DNA of 64,000 nt from Siphonodentalium dalli (GCA_032622095.1 CP136066.1:94325319-94389318); one strand, 5' to 3'; numbered from the stretch's first letter, positions 46,395-58,185 are shown. The notes: generated by a model not told the origin, from the sequence alone. Translations and numbers: made by a program.

Positions 46395-47747
46395 TTATGA
46401 TGACAAACAGTACATTAGAAGATCTTTGCTTCTTCGATGGTTTTTATCTGCACTTTGTTTGAAGTTTCTGACTTTTTTGGCATAAATGTTTCCTTTGAAT
46501 GTCCAATATGCATCAATTGTTTTGGTTTTCTTTTTGTCGGCAAGTTCCTTCACAATAGCACGTCTTGATTCAGTGGGGTCCTCGGTGATTATTATTTTAC
46601 TTTTGCCCTTTAAGCTTTTCTTATTGTTGAAAACATCTCTTCTGGCATACCAATTGCTGAATCGGGCAATAAGCTGACATGTTCTTGTGGAGGTAGGAGC
46701 TGAGTCATCTTGGTTTCGGGGTCCAGATTTTATTGGGCCAAGTGGGTGCGCATTACTAATGTCAAGTGGATGTAGCCTCACTCCAAGTTTTTGTTCACAT
46801 AGCTCGCTTATGATTCTTTTGGCATTTATCTCATTAGGATTTTTCACATGGCTAGGGACCGGTACATTGTGGAATCGCAGGCAATTTGTTCGACTGTACT
46901 GTTCGCCTTTTTCAAATAGGGTGTCGCTGTGTTTTTTCGCCTCGTTGAATTTTCTTTCCACCAGGTCATTTACCCAAGAGATGTCGGTCTGATCTAATTT
47001 TGCATTTGATTTCTGTGCAGTTTTCACCTGTAGGTCAACATTTTCAGTTTTTAATTTTGTCACTTCCATTTTTAGCGACTGTACCTCAGATTTCATTGTG
47101 GTCACTTCATCTTTCATTTGATTCATTTCATGTTGATTATTTGTTAGGCTTGTCATGACTGATTCCTCTATTGTTTTATTCATTTGTCCGAACATATTTG
47201 TGAGGCTTTTCATCTGATCTGCTAGTGTTTCGAATTCTGTCCGCATGCAAACACTTATTTGGTCTTTTGTAGTTCTATTTATATGTTCGTCAAGCTTGTC
47301 CGAGTCATCATTTGGGGCTTTGCGCTTTTTTTTCTCACTTGACCTGAATGACCGCATATTCTCAGATACTGCATTGAATGCGGACATGTATCCCTTTGAA
47401 GGTTGGCATGGTGAGTTTAGTGCTGATTTATTTAAATCAAATGTAAACTTTGGAGTATGTGTAGAACTCTGACTTGATGAGACATCGTAGCTGGCATCAG
47501 CAACTGAATTTATTATATCTGCCACTGAATCCATTTGGGTTGGTGAACGTTTGGCCGAAGAATCATCAGAGATAATATTTTTGACACTGGGTTTGATGGT
47601 TTTGGGGTTTTCAAGTTCTGTTTCAGTAGTATAACAGGGTTGACTGCAGTCATTGTTTGTTTTGGAGGCATTCATTTGTATTACAACATTGTTAGCTTGT
47701 GTACCAACGGCTGAATCTGAGTCAACGTCCGCCATCTTTGTTGACAT
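46395..47747 (-). CDS. L1/Tx1 ORF1-like protein, second copy, shifted C-terminus
   Basis: Mirrored copy of the gene at 39738-41069, with a few substitutions (for example Ser to Asn near residue 27, and Leu to Pro in TEDLTES). One extra A in the run after GNIYAK shifts the frame from residue 426, replacing the last 18 residues with 25 unrelated ones and giving 450 codons. The coiled coil and RRM remain intact; the C-terminal domain loses its last strand region. The plus-strand copy fits the family better and is probably ancestral here. Confidence 0.75.
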   Translation of the reverse strand: MSTKMADVDSDSAVGTQANNVVIQMNASKTNNDCSQPCYTTETELENPKTIKPSVKNIISDDSSAKRSPTQMDSVADIINSVADASYDVSSSQSSTHTPKFTFDLNKSALNSPCQPSKGYMSAFNAVSENMRSFRSSEKKKRKAPNDDSDKLDEHINRTTKDQISVCMRTEFETLADQMKSLTNMFGQMNKTIEESVMTSLTNNQHEMNQMKDEVTTMKSEVQSLKMEVTKLKTENVDLQVKTAQKSNAKLDQTDISWVNDLVERKFNEAKKHSDTLFEKGEQYSRTNCLRFHNVPVPSHVKNPNEINAKRIISELCEQKLGVRLHPLDISNAHPLGPIKSGPRNQDDSAPTSTRTCQLIARFSNWYARRDVFNNKKSLKGKSKIIITEDPTESRRAIVKELADKKKTKTIDAYWTFKGNIYAKKVRNFKQSADKNHRRSKDLLMYCLSS

Positions 47748-48008
47748 TGGTTACCGATTTCCGGTCTATTTTTAGAATATATAGTTTTAAATACAGAGTT
47801 CAGAATATAATTGCTTATTTCTCTAGAATGTTGTACCTTGTACTCCTTGATTTTCTCGATTTACTTTGTATACTGTATCTTGTTATCTTTAAACTTTCTC
47901 AGCATGTTCAATATTTGACTTAACCCCGTCCCAAAGCAAAAACACAGGCAGCGAAAATTTCCGATTAATCAGTTGTCGCCATTTTGCATACATTTCGCCA
48001 TTTTGCAT

Positions 48009-48380
48009 AACTTGATACTACTGTATTTTGCCAAACAGCCTGCTGTGTGGGTGAGATCGTTGGTGAATAAATGATAATAAATTGTAACTGGGTTTAATGT
48101 ATAAATGCCAGAACTGGGCAAAAATAAAGGCAAAAGCATAAGTTGCAATCACAAGTTCCCAATACAAAATAATCTTTGAAGATTAAAACAATATCACAAG
48201 GCCGTGCTTTCAAAGAATTGGAATTCAACCATGGAAGAGTTATAATAGACACATAAAAACCAGGAACCACCCTTCCGTGACCGACCTCTCGCGCCATGAA
48301 TACAATCACGATCGATGTGCATCGCGTGTATTTTAAAGAGCGAAACTTGATACTACTGTATTTTGCCAAACAGCCTGCTG
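48009..48380 (-). repeat. Repeat R2 with 37-bp direct repeats, mirrored
   Basis: Reverse complement of 39105-39476, with both 37-bp direct repeats preserved. Confidence 0.85.
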
Positions 48381-49524
48381 ATCTACGAACGTGCATATAT
48401 GCAACCACAGTACCGAGTACCGGCGGATCTGCACACCAATATCGTTATCGCAAAAAATGCCCGAGTACGCGGTACCGGTACTGCGTACCATTGAGAAGCC
48501 TGGGTGGAATTGTTGTATGAAAAACAGCACTACATGTAAATATAATATGAAACAGTGCAACATCTTATTACAGGTTATTTCCACATATAATCAGTGACTA
48601 CAGGCAGTCTAACAAAAAATAAAGTTTCAGTGACACTCTAATCGAAGAGGGGGATAATATCATATGTTACAGTCAATGAAGCGATTATGAATCTGGAAAG
48701 CTGAATTTTTTTCTGAGTAATACCAGATATCGACATGGATGACGCGTATAGTGTGTTTCAGAACGAAAAATTTGAATAAAATCAACAAATTTGTAAATTT
48801 AAAAACAATTCAAATGTTATTGTATTCCATGTCCCAGCCCGGACATATACACCAAATTTCAATAATATTCATTGAGAAACAACGGACCGAACGCCATATA
48901 ACACCCCGTATACACCTTTTATTCCTAGCCGGCCTCAGCCTCAGTATACATGTTATAGTGTGTACCGAACTGACACACGTCGACTGGGGCGAGTTAGCCC
49001 TGGGGCGAGTAGGCCAATTCCGGCACCTTCTATCATTTGCAGCAGGTATCAGTTTACGCTGGTTTACGCGTAATTTAATTTAGAAAGTTCCCCAATTAGT
49101 ATCGTAAATAGAGCGACTGTATTTGACAGAGACTGCCTCTGTTATTGATTATCATCTTGTTATAATTAAAAAACGACAAATGCACATGCCGTTCAAACGT
49201 AGTAGTCTATATTCCCCATGTTAAACGACATCCGCAAATACAAAATAACGCTAACCTACTGCAAATGTTTTACACGACAACTGTTAACATATTTGGGCTG
49301 AATTCATCTGATGTGGTATGATTCCTCAAAATAAACAACAAACCATCGTTACTTGGAAATGTAGTTTGGGCTAACATTTACACAAATCCTCCACCTTCTC
49401 TATCCCGACACACACGTCAGACGAGAAACAGCCACCAGAGAACCGCCCAGATTGGGCGAAATAATGATTTTTGTTTGATCATTTGAGTAGCATTGTGTTT
49501 TTGAGGCATCCACCTCCCATTCAT

Positions 49525-50295
49525 GATTATCGTCTGGGACGTGAACTATATGTCGGTGTCATAAGAGATATGGGTTTAATTGGCAGAATCAAACCATCAA
49601 ATAATTTCAGCGAAATATCGATAGGTAACTTGAGTTTGCGAATTTTGTTCAATAAACCATACATTGCCTTTGTCGCAGTATTTGTGGTACTTGTTATAGA
49701 CTGACAAAATCTCCCATCGTAGAAAAAATTTAATCCCAAGGTTTCTAAATTCTTTTACAATTTGTATTTCCCGCCCTCTTTATGTGAAAATAGGAAAATT
49801 TCTTGGTAACTTGTTCGCGAAGATGATCGCTTATATTTGGTCTTTTTATGTTCACCTCAAGTTTCAAAGCTTCAGCATAATCAGCGAACGCTAAAAGTGC
49901 GCGATTCATATTTTCCTCTGAAAATCTGATAGAATGACAGTGTCATCGGCATATCATAGGCACAATATATCGATGTAACATCCTAAATGCTCAAAATAGT
50001 TTTCGTCTATGAAATTCAGATTTTAGCCATAGTGCATCTCTCCACACAATAAAAACAGCGTCAATAAATAAACGTACAATATATAGTTCCCGTCCGCTAT
50101 ATGAAGATATATATTTATCAATGCTTGTATATATAGTATAAATATATTATCAACAGTGGAGTGGCTTTTGCGAAATCCGGTTTGTGACTTACTTATTAAA
50201 TCAATATCCTCTGCAAATGGGGTCAATCGGTTATTTAAAACGGAGGTAAACAGTTTTACTAAACAGCTCAAAAGTCCATGTGATACCTCCGTGAG
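49525..50295 (-). pseudogene. LINE RT relic, longer copy
   Basis: On the minus strand from about 50295: LLSCLVKLFTSVLNNRL, DLISKSQTGFRKSHSTVDNI (fingers and palm entry), then in other frames YADDTVIL (near 49950), NRALLAFADYAEALKLEVN, GIKFFYDGRF and AMYGLLNKIRKLKLPIDISL. Several frameshifts break it. It crosses 49902/49903, the outer edge of IR2, without disturbance. The inverted copy at 37583 is cut at that point. Confidence 0.85.
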
Positions 50296-50387
50296 AGCCT
50301 GTGTTCGTCGGACGCCGTCGATATATTTCTGTAAACAAATGTTTCAGGCAAATATATTTTTTTTTAAATGAGGGAGGAGACCTTTTG

Positions 50388-51085
50388 GAAATTAGTGTGG
50401 TCGTGGTACGCAAAAAAAGGGGTCAACCCAGAAGAAATTGGTATAGAAGCGATCTCGGTGTCATTCAACCCGGGAGAATCTCTGCTACAACATATCCAAA
50501 ATCCGCTAAAATCCGCTTTGGACAAAATCCAGGATCCAAGATGGCGTCCAACATGGCCGCCATTAGTCAAAAGAGATTCTGACTGAGATTAATTCGACAT
50601 AATGAGAACAAATGTTGCCATATTAATACAAATGTATACATTTTTGCGAAGGTAAAGTATTATGCCACATATCTATAGAAAAAATGGAACCCCTCGCCCC
50701 AGATGGCTGCCAAAATGGTGGCCTAAACTCGAAAATTTTAAATTTTTGCCTAATATCTTAAAGATCAATTCCTGTTGTTTGATAATGGTTCAGACTGGCG
50801 ACATTGATTAGTCATATTCATGTTAATTCATCATTGGAGCAATGAAAGATACCATAAATGGGGTCCCAGACTCATATACACCCTCAAAAATTCCACAAAT
50901 ATCGCCATTGGGATTCCAGTCGTATATCAACAAGAAATGGACAGAACTGTACAATGTAAGTTGGGCATACCATTATCTATAATCGCTCCAATTCAATGAA
51001 ACCCAAATTGGCGCTTTGTCTTAAAATGGCTGCCAAAATGGCGGTCAAAATATGGAAAATGGCAGATATTTAGAATGGTCGTCAG
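50388..51085 (+). repeat. IR4 left arm, rich in AAGATGGCG/CCAAAATGGC
   Basis: Diverged reverse complement of 53993-54715, roughly 85-90% identical by eye. A partial direct copy of its first ~180 bp follows at about 51062-51240. The arm contains many ATGGCGGC/ATGGCCGCC-like stretches (for example 50541, 50701-50725, 51027-51050). Overlapping ORFs on both strands are not supported as genes. Confidence 0.8.
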
Positions 51086-51402
51086 AGGGTTAGACCCAGA
51101 AGGAATTGGTAAAGAAACGGTTTTGTTGTCATTCGACGCGGGAGAATCTCGTGTATAACATATCCAAAATCCGCTAAAATCCGCTTTTGGGAAAATACAG
51201 AATTCAAGATGGCGTCCAACATGGTCGCCAATAATAATGAAAATGGCAAATATGTAGTTATTAACGAAAACCCATTCGACAAAACGCCAATTCGGCACCA
51301 ATACACATCATTGCTTGAAATCAATGTTTTTTGTGGGTATGAGTAGCCAATCACGATTCAAAATGCTAAGATGGCTACCAAAATGGCCACCGAAAATTGT
51401 CG

Positions 51403-52946
51403 AAATTTAAGTTCTGCTCAGAGGAAAGACGAAACAACACTTCGGTTGTGAGCTAACGATGACAGACCTATTAAACATGTTGCCAATAATCTACTACCAC
51501 AATCAGTTCAGCCCGAAATGTTCCAACTAAGCAGTATCTACTGCAGGAACCAACACGATGTCCACTTATTACGAGGGACTATCTGGAAATTAATTAAAAA
51601 TAAATTAAATTGCTACGAATCTGGATTATTTGAAAACACAGTGTCAACATTTCTACTTAATAACGACTATTCGGAACATCAATTATATGGGCATCGGTGG
51701 TCTATTACGGAAGCATCAGGCTATAATAGGTTTTCCAGTGCTGGCGAAAGTGAAAAGGACAGGAGGGAAAAGCGAATAATCTGGGGTTTACTTAATTGGT
51801 GGGCAAGTTGGTTATCGGAGCTGGAGAGTTTCAAAGTAACATTATTTTCTTCAATATCAAGAGGAAAAATGAAAATTCGCACGTACATTGTATACCCTTC
51901 ACACTTTATGTGACAATTCCGTGTCATGCGATTGTGGGTATATACATGTGGATAGAAACATTCTAGTACATATATAGACGCACCTATATCTTCTACACAT
52001 TTAGTGAATTTCATCAATGATATGTAGACACAATGTGCGTCACGGCGGCTGGATCTGACCAGTAGGCGTAAAGGTATCAACCATTTAGCTTGATTAACTG
52101 GCATTTCAAGGTTGTCATTGGATAGAAATGCCACATGAAGATGGTGATTAACAACATGTTTGTCTAAGAAATGTGAACAATGAACATGTTATTTTCCGGA
52201 TGTTAGACAATCAAACTGCCACATAAGGCGTTCATCCATGCTCATCAGAGCACGAACTATGTGAAAATTAATGACACGAAACTATTTCATGCGGAAGACG
52301 TACTCTAGACCTACATCCAACGTCATTTCCTATTAACTTTTATTGTTTGTACGGACGGTTTCGAGGTTTGAAAATCCCGCTTGTCCAAGAAAACCTCCAC
52401 ATACTTACTGAGTCGATGTGTAAACAATGTATGGGAATAGTTTCTTCATACATATATGTATTTGGCACACGTATTTTCTAGAACATAAGAGATCACCATT
52501 TACCGGAGTGTTGATATATGGGAAGAGATCAGAGTAAAACTACTTTTCTTACATGTCGAAATGGGGAATCCATGGGCTACATTTAGTTCCAGCTTGAAAC
52601 TTGAAAATGATGGCCGAGCCCGAATAGTTAATATTTCGTCGCATCAGTGCTATAATGTAACCCACATTTTCAACTTTCCGAGAAAATGAAGGTTGAAGTT
52701 TTTAGACAACATTTTTCCTAATGTTGACAAAGCATGACGTATTGTTGTATTTATCCCAATGCAAACTGACATTAGCTGTTCATTGAACCACATATTGTTT
52801 TCTGTTTATTCCCTCGTTTTCTTTTAAAAAGCAATAGCTTGTTTGGAGATATGACATTTTGCGTATGCCAGCGACGATTCGTTTCCGTGCTATAATGAAG
52901 TTGTGCTAATAAATGCAGATTAAGCTAAATATGGTGGCAATCGCAT
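51403..52946 (-). repeat. IR3 right arm
   Basis: Reverse complement of 43130-44673, without net indel. The outer edge (GGCAATCGCAT, 52946) is sharp, and beyond it the two copies differ completely. Confidence 0.95.
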
Positions 52947-53992
52947 GTGTCTATGAACTAAAAAGTGCCTATTCTACACTATGAAAATTCACCCATGTGC
53001 ATCATCATACAGAAATGTGTGGAACAATCACAAAATTTAAATCACCAAATGATCACGCGACTAACATGGAGATACTGCCATATAGCACACATTTTAGAAT
53101 TCACAAACACAAAACAGAAGTCACGTGGACAACCTGAAGCGTCCGATTGGCTGCTGTTGGACATACGACCTCATAGTACGAATAATTGTAAAGATCGCTG
53201 GATATACGACATTTGCTTCACTGGTTTGTGCGAATATTTGTCATCCAATGCAAGGACAGTTTGGCCCATCGGATTGGATTTTTTCTCACGATTCGAATGG
53301 TATCAAATACTCATTTCCCGCCATAATGGATATACGACATTATAGCACTGATGAGTCGAGATTTTGTCAACCCGCGGGACGCCACCAAAAGATTGAAAAT
53401 AAATAGTTTTGATGTATATGAGCCACATACATGTATATGAGCCAACTATCAACTGCATCCACCACTCACAACTTCCATTATGTGATAAGCTGGGCAGAGT
53501 CTACCATTTTCGTTTTGGAAGCCATATTAGATAAACTTTATGGTTTCTTTTGGTCTATTTGAGATGGAATGTTCACAAATAAAAGAAACGATCAATTATT
53601 TTGTAGACAAGATCTGCTCATCCCTAAATATCAAATGTGACCAGAACCCCAAAGTCGATTTTGGTTAAATTTCATACCGCATTCGTTATAACTTATTAGT
53701 GAAGGACCGGAGTAAACTATGATCTAATCTATTAGAAATGTCATTGCTGTAATGATCAGTTGACACGATCATTGAAAGAATATACCCATTGTTTCCCAGT
53801 TCAGAGAGCAACAAGTGATAAACAGAAGTGATAGAAAATAGTATTTTTCACATCGGGTGACCATTTTGGCAGCCATTTTTGGTACTGATTTTTAAGTTTT
53901 TACATAGAGCTAGCATAATGGCATCATAAAGAGGTATTCATTCGTATTTATTTAGTCAATTTTATTCATCAACCACTACTTATAATGGATTG
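52947..53992. other. No recognisable feature
   Basis: A 126-codon frame at 52965-53345 has no motif. GGCAGCCATTTTTGG near 53870 belongs to the ATGGC-rich style of IR4. Confidence 0.45.
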
Positions 53993-54715
53993 AATGACGA
54001 CCATTCTAAATATCCGCCATTTTCCATATTTTGACCGCCATTTTTGCAGCCATTTTGAGACAAAGCGCCAATTTGGGTTTCATTGAATTGGAGTATTTAT
54101 AGATATTGGTATGCCCAACTTACATTGTACAGTTCTGTCCATTTCTTGTTGATATATGACTGTAATCACAATGGAGAGTTTTGTGGAATGTTATACCGCG
54201 TTCTGTAATATCGAATTTTTGAGGGTGTAGATGAGTCTGGGACCCCATTTATGGTATCTTTCATTGCTCCAATGATGAATTAACATAAATATGACTAATC
54301 AATGTCGCCAGTCTGAATCATTATCAAACAACAGGAATTGATCTTTAAGATATTAGGCAAAAACTTCAAATGTTCGAGTTTAGGCCGCCATTTTGGCGGC
54401 CATCTGGGACGATGGGTTCCATTTTTGCCATAAACAGGTGGCTCAACATTTTACCTTTGCAAAAATGTATACATTTGTATACATATGACAACATTTGTTC
54501 TCACTGTTATCGAATTAATCTCAGTCAGAGTATCTTTTGACTAACGGCAGCCTTGTTGGACGCCATCTTGGATCCTGAATTTTGCCCAAAGCAGATTTTA
54601 GCGGATTTTGGATATGTTATTCACGAGATTCTCCATCGTCGAATGGCACCAAAACCGCTTCTATACCAATTTCTTCCTGGTCGAACCATCTGACGACCAC
54701 ACTAAATTAGGTATA
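53993..54715 (-). repeat. IR4 right arm
   Basis: Inverted, diverged copy of 50388-51085 with several small indels. It contains GACCGCCATTTTTGCAGCC and GGCCGCCATTTTGGCGGCC. Confidence 0.8.
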
Positions 54716-55095
54716 GGCCTACAATTTTAATAATATTATAAAAATAATATATTGTACAAAATTAATAATCGTATATGTATATACGCGATTTTTATATTCA
54801 CACCGAATGCGACTGGATCGCATCGTCGCGCGCGATGGGGTTTGGGTAGATAATCGTTTGCCTGCATCATTTACAGGCAGGTCACAAATACAATGTTTAT
54901 GGACATTTTAATCAAAATTTGCTAAAAATATACATGTCACTGAAAAGAAAATCTGTGTCATCTGACACATTAATTTGTCCTCAGAATCTAGGTCATCTGA
55001 CACATCTATGGTCATACAAACATGTCAAATGCCACACCTGCAAAAAACCCTGTTTCGCTCAAATAGGTCATCTGACACATATAATTATGAAAAAA

Positions 55096-55280
55096 TTATC
55101 CAAACGTGTCGGCCAATTTGTCCTCAGAATGTGTGTCGCGTGTGTCAGATAACACATTTGGGCCGACACAGGCGTTTTTCTATGTGTGTTATATGACAGA
55201 CCAAAAATTATCCAAACGTGTCGGCCAATTTGTGCTCAGAATGTGTGTCGCGTGTGTCAGATAACACATTTATGCCGACA
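55096..55280. repeat. 112-bp tandem duplication with GTGTCAGATAACACA
   Basis: TTATCCAAACGTGTCGGCCA starts at 55096 and 55208. Each unit goes on to GTGTGTCGCGTGTGTCAGAT and ends near GCCGACACA. Preceding sequence (54955-55080) repeats GTCATCTGACACAT three times. Confidence 0.8.
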
Positions 55281-56149
55281 CAATAATTAATTGGAACGGC
55301 AATTAATTGGAACAAAAATTGAGTATCAAATACATGTATATCAAACTTGAGAAGTTTAGGATATCTGATACCGGGATAGTGATCTTTTTAAAGAAACTCT
55401 TTCACTTGTTCTGGTTTTGGGAAAATTTATACAAGTCCATGTGGTCCAAGCCCTGAATCAAACTGACACACTTGGTTTCAAGGAGGGTCAGACCTGTGCC
55501 ATGGGCACCACAAGCCGATCACATTGCCGCCAAATCTCAAATATGACTGTTTTTGGAATAGGCACATGTACACTGAAAGTAACATGATGGGCATGTATGG
55601 GTTAAGTCAGCTTGATAATTCAAAGCATAGTTCATATAGATGAAGTTTATTAAAACTAACTAAGTAATTATACATGTTTGTTATAAAATATTTATTCAAA
55701 ATATTCAATTACTTGAATTTACTTCATACATGTATGGAAAACAAGATTTATTCTTCCCTATGTAATTTATTCTTGACTAACACTCAGCTAGGAATGTACT
55801 AAATATTGATATTCTTCTGTGAAGTATTATATTAAGCGGTGTAGTACATAGGTGTCCTGAACAAAACTTGTTTGGTATACAATCACATGTATAGAGTTTT
55901 GGCAAAATTCACAATCAGACTGGGTTAGAGCAGAAGTCATGTTATTGAGTTGTCCAGTTCATCTCCAGATAATGACATCTTCAGATAATGTAAATGTATG
56001 TTGAATCTTGACAGTGGATACTCGATGACGCTTAATGCTGAATCTGAAAGAAACACATTAATAGATTTGAGATGACATTATGCGGAATCGCGGATGTACA
56101 ATTGTATGTAATACATGTTTGCTTTGTGATTTTTGTGTTCCAGCTCAGT
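55281..56149. other. No recognisable feature
   Basis: AT-rich interior of the candidate TIR element; no ORF over 60 codons and no repeat seen. Confidence 0.45.
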
Positions 56150-56151
56150 TA

Positions 56152-56365
56152 CAGTAATGCTCAAAGTAATTGACCACTTAACCACAGCAGAATTATGGGT
56201 ATTTTGTTCAGGATTTAGTCGGAAATATGGCTTGTTGCCATTCATCGGAAAGTTCTCGCCGAGAGCTTTCCGATGAATGGCAACAACCCATATTTCCGAC
56301 TAAATCATGAAAAGTTACCCATAATTATGCTGTGGTTAAGCGGTCAATTACTTTGGGCATTACTG
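56152..56365. mobile_element. Palindromic Tc1/mariner-type MITE
   Basis: A 214-bp near-perfect palindrome with ends CAGTAATGCTCAAAGTAATT and, inverted, CAGTAATGCCCAAAGTAATT. TA flanks at 56150-56151 and 56366-56367 are the expected target duplication. Arms of about 100 bp meet at TCTCGCCGAGAGC. CAGT ends with TA duplication indicate the IS630-Tc1-mariner superfamily. It is non-coding. Confidence 0.85.
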
Positions 56366-56569
56366 TACATGTAGGACTCTATTACATAGTGTGTGCATAC
56401 CGGGTAGGGCAAAATTCATAAATGAGCCATGCTGAACACTACACTTTACATTTTTAGAAAGAATAACATGATCTTTCCCAAAATGATATATGACCATGGC
56501 ATTAGGGATGTTGTGCATGGATCCTGCATGGGGTGACCCTTTAAATAAATTCCTACACTAGGGGAAGCG

Positions 56570-57030
56570 GTCAGAATATTTATGTAAATTTAACCAATTG
56601 ATACTGATACAGTCAAATCAGTCACAGACGCAGGTAGGAGTGAGAACAAATATCTATGTCAGCATCAATCAATTTATGGAAACTGTCAAATCGCTCAAGT
56701 TCATTCATGTGTTTCGGGCACCAGGATAAAATTTATATCTCCCTATAACAGTGGGGGGGGGGGGGGAGGATTGTCAAAACAAATATTTATGTCAGTATCA
56801 ACCATTTTATCTTTACCATCAAAGTGGTCTTGACAACTAAGGTAACTCGATCACCAGGATAAAATATGTTTGGGGTGGGGGACAAATACATGTGTTTATG
56901 TCATTATCAACCAATGTATTGATACCGTCAAATAAATGGCCACGTCTATTAATGTGGTTCGGTCTCCAGGATAAAATTTACTTCTCACCACATTTATGTC
57001 ACTATTGATTCATCAAATTGGTCATGTGAC
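56570..57030. repeat. Degenerate ~125-140 bp tandem repeat, about 4 units
   Basis: Units share ATATTTATGTCAGTATCAAC, a TTTATNNATACCGTCAAA part and CACCAGGATAAAATTTA. G14 at 56753-56766 and a GGGGTGGGGG stretch lie at matching places in two units. Confidence 0.7.
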
Positions 57031-57644
57031 TTATGTGGTCTTATAAGAGTTTTTCAAGCTCATTTAATTGTCAAATATAGTTTGTCAAGTGGAATGATGC
57101 ACGGCCTTCTTAAATTCTCATAGCAATTGCGTCTAATTGAATTTCATTCTATAATTCCAGTTTGTGATTTGTTTTTTATCGGGGGGGGGGTGCAAATTGT
57201 GGACAAATTGACTTCACAAGCTTGGATTGGGACCAAAAATTAACCAGACGATCCTGTTATTACTCATTTATCCTCATTTTCTATTCTCATTTATCCTTGC
57301 ACTTCAGATATCAGCATGTCGCTAAAGTCCTCCGCCACCTTTGTTATCGCGACGACGAATGAATGTGTCGTCTTCAAATAGGAGGAGTACGACCGTATAA
57401 ATATCTATTTGACAGCGACCCAATTATCCTGCTGGTTTGCCGCAAAGCGAGAAATCGACGAAGCATAAAATCACTGCCATGATCGCATCGTCGTCAGCGA
57501 TTCAGTCGCTTGCAGTGTGAATATAAAAATCGCGCGCTTTGAACTGCTACGGACGACAGAAAACGGCCATTATAATCGCGCGCTCGCGCCCGGTGTGGAT
57601 CGACCCTTAGAGTCCAGAACGAGAACAACTTAGTTAAGTCGGAA

Positions 57645-58184
57645 TAAAGCTGCTTTCACAGATATGCGGCTGACCCGTGCGGCTATCGTGTCATAGGTGC
57701 AACGTTTCAAACCATACATGTATATATATCACTGGGGTTGCAGCTGGCGCAGTTAAACGCAACCGATTTCAAAACTGTAACATTATAACTCTTTAATGTC
57801 AAGCTTTCGGCCCGAGCTGGACCTTCATCAGGACAGTCGAAATATTAGAACTACATCTTCACAGTACAGCAATCAATTACAGAATGAACCAGGTCCGTTA
57901 TTACGGTGACGTCGTACACGTAATTCTAATATTTCGACTGTCCTGATGAAGGTCCAGCTCGGGCCGAAAGCTTGACATTAAAGAATTATAATGATACAGT
58001 TTATGATAATAATGTCCCTGATCTGGATGACAATGGCTGCTATGAATGAGTTCAAAACTGTTTGACATCGGATGAGTTTAACTGCGCCTGCCGCAACCCC
58101 ATGCAGTGATATATGTATGGTTGAAACATTGCGCCTAACCAGATAGCCGCATGGGTCAACCACAGGTCTGCGAAAGCAGCTTTA
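57645..58184. mobile_element. 540-bp foldback element
   Basis: The ends TAAAGCTGCTTTC (57645) and GAAAGCAGCTTTA (58184) are inverted copies. The arms (about 140 bp) share GCGGCT, GTTTNAAACCATACAT, CACTG...GGGGTTGC and GCGCAGTTAAACGCA-type sequence, with a ~55-bp length difference near the middle. The centre holds the 68-bp inverted pair described next. A related half-copy pair follows at 58186-58517. Confidence 0.75.
57782..57991. other. Mirror-image pair of hammerhead-like cores
   Basis: Two 68-bp arms (57782-57850 and 57924-57991) are inverted copies. Each contains CTGATGA, then A, a 5-bp stem GGTCC/GGGCC with loop AGCTC, then GAAA (plus core 57943-57969; minus core 57831-57805). This is the order of a hammerhead ribozyme core, with one extra A before stem II. 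A clear stem III and cleavage site after GAAA are not seen. CTGATGAAG...GAAA motifs of this kind are known around Penelope-like elements. Confidence 0.45.
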
Positions 58185-58185
58185 G

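Larger units (their letters stand above)
44680..49902 (-). repeat. IR2 right arm
   Basis: Reverse complement of 37583-42799, about 99% identical by eye. It continues past 49902 without a break in a LINE RT frame, so this copy keeps the original flank on that side. Confidence 0.95.
54784..57534. mobile_element. Candidate 2.75-kb element with terminal inverted repeats
   Basis: CGCGATTTTTATATTCACAC at 54784-54803 is perfectly repeated, inverted, at 57515-57534. Weaker similarity continues inward (GCGACTG, ATCGC, CGACGATGCGATC). No transposase is visible between, only repeats and a nested TA-flanked MITE. Target-site duplications are not clear. It could be a non-autonomous DNA element or two separate short elements. 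Confidence 0.45.
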
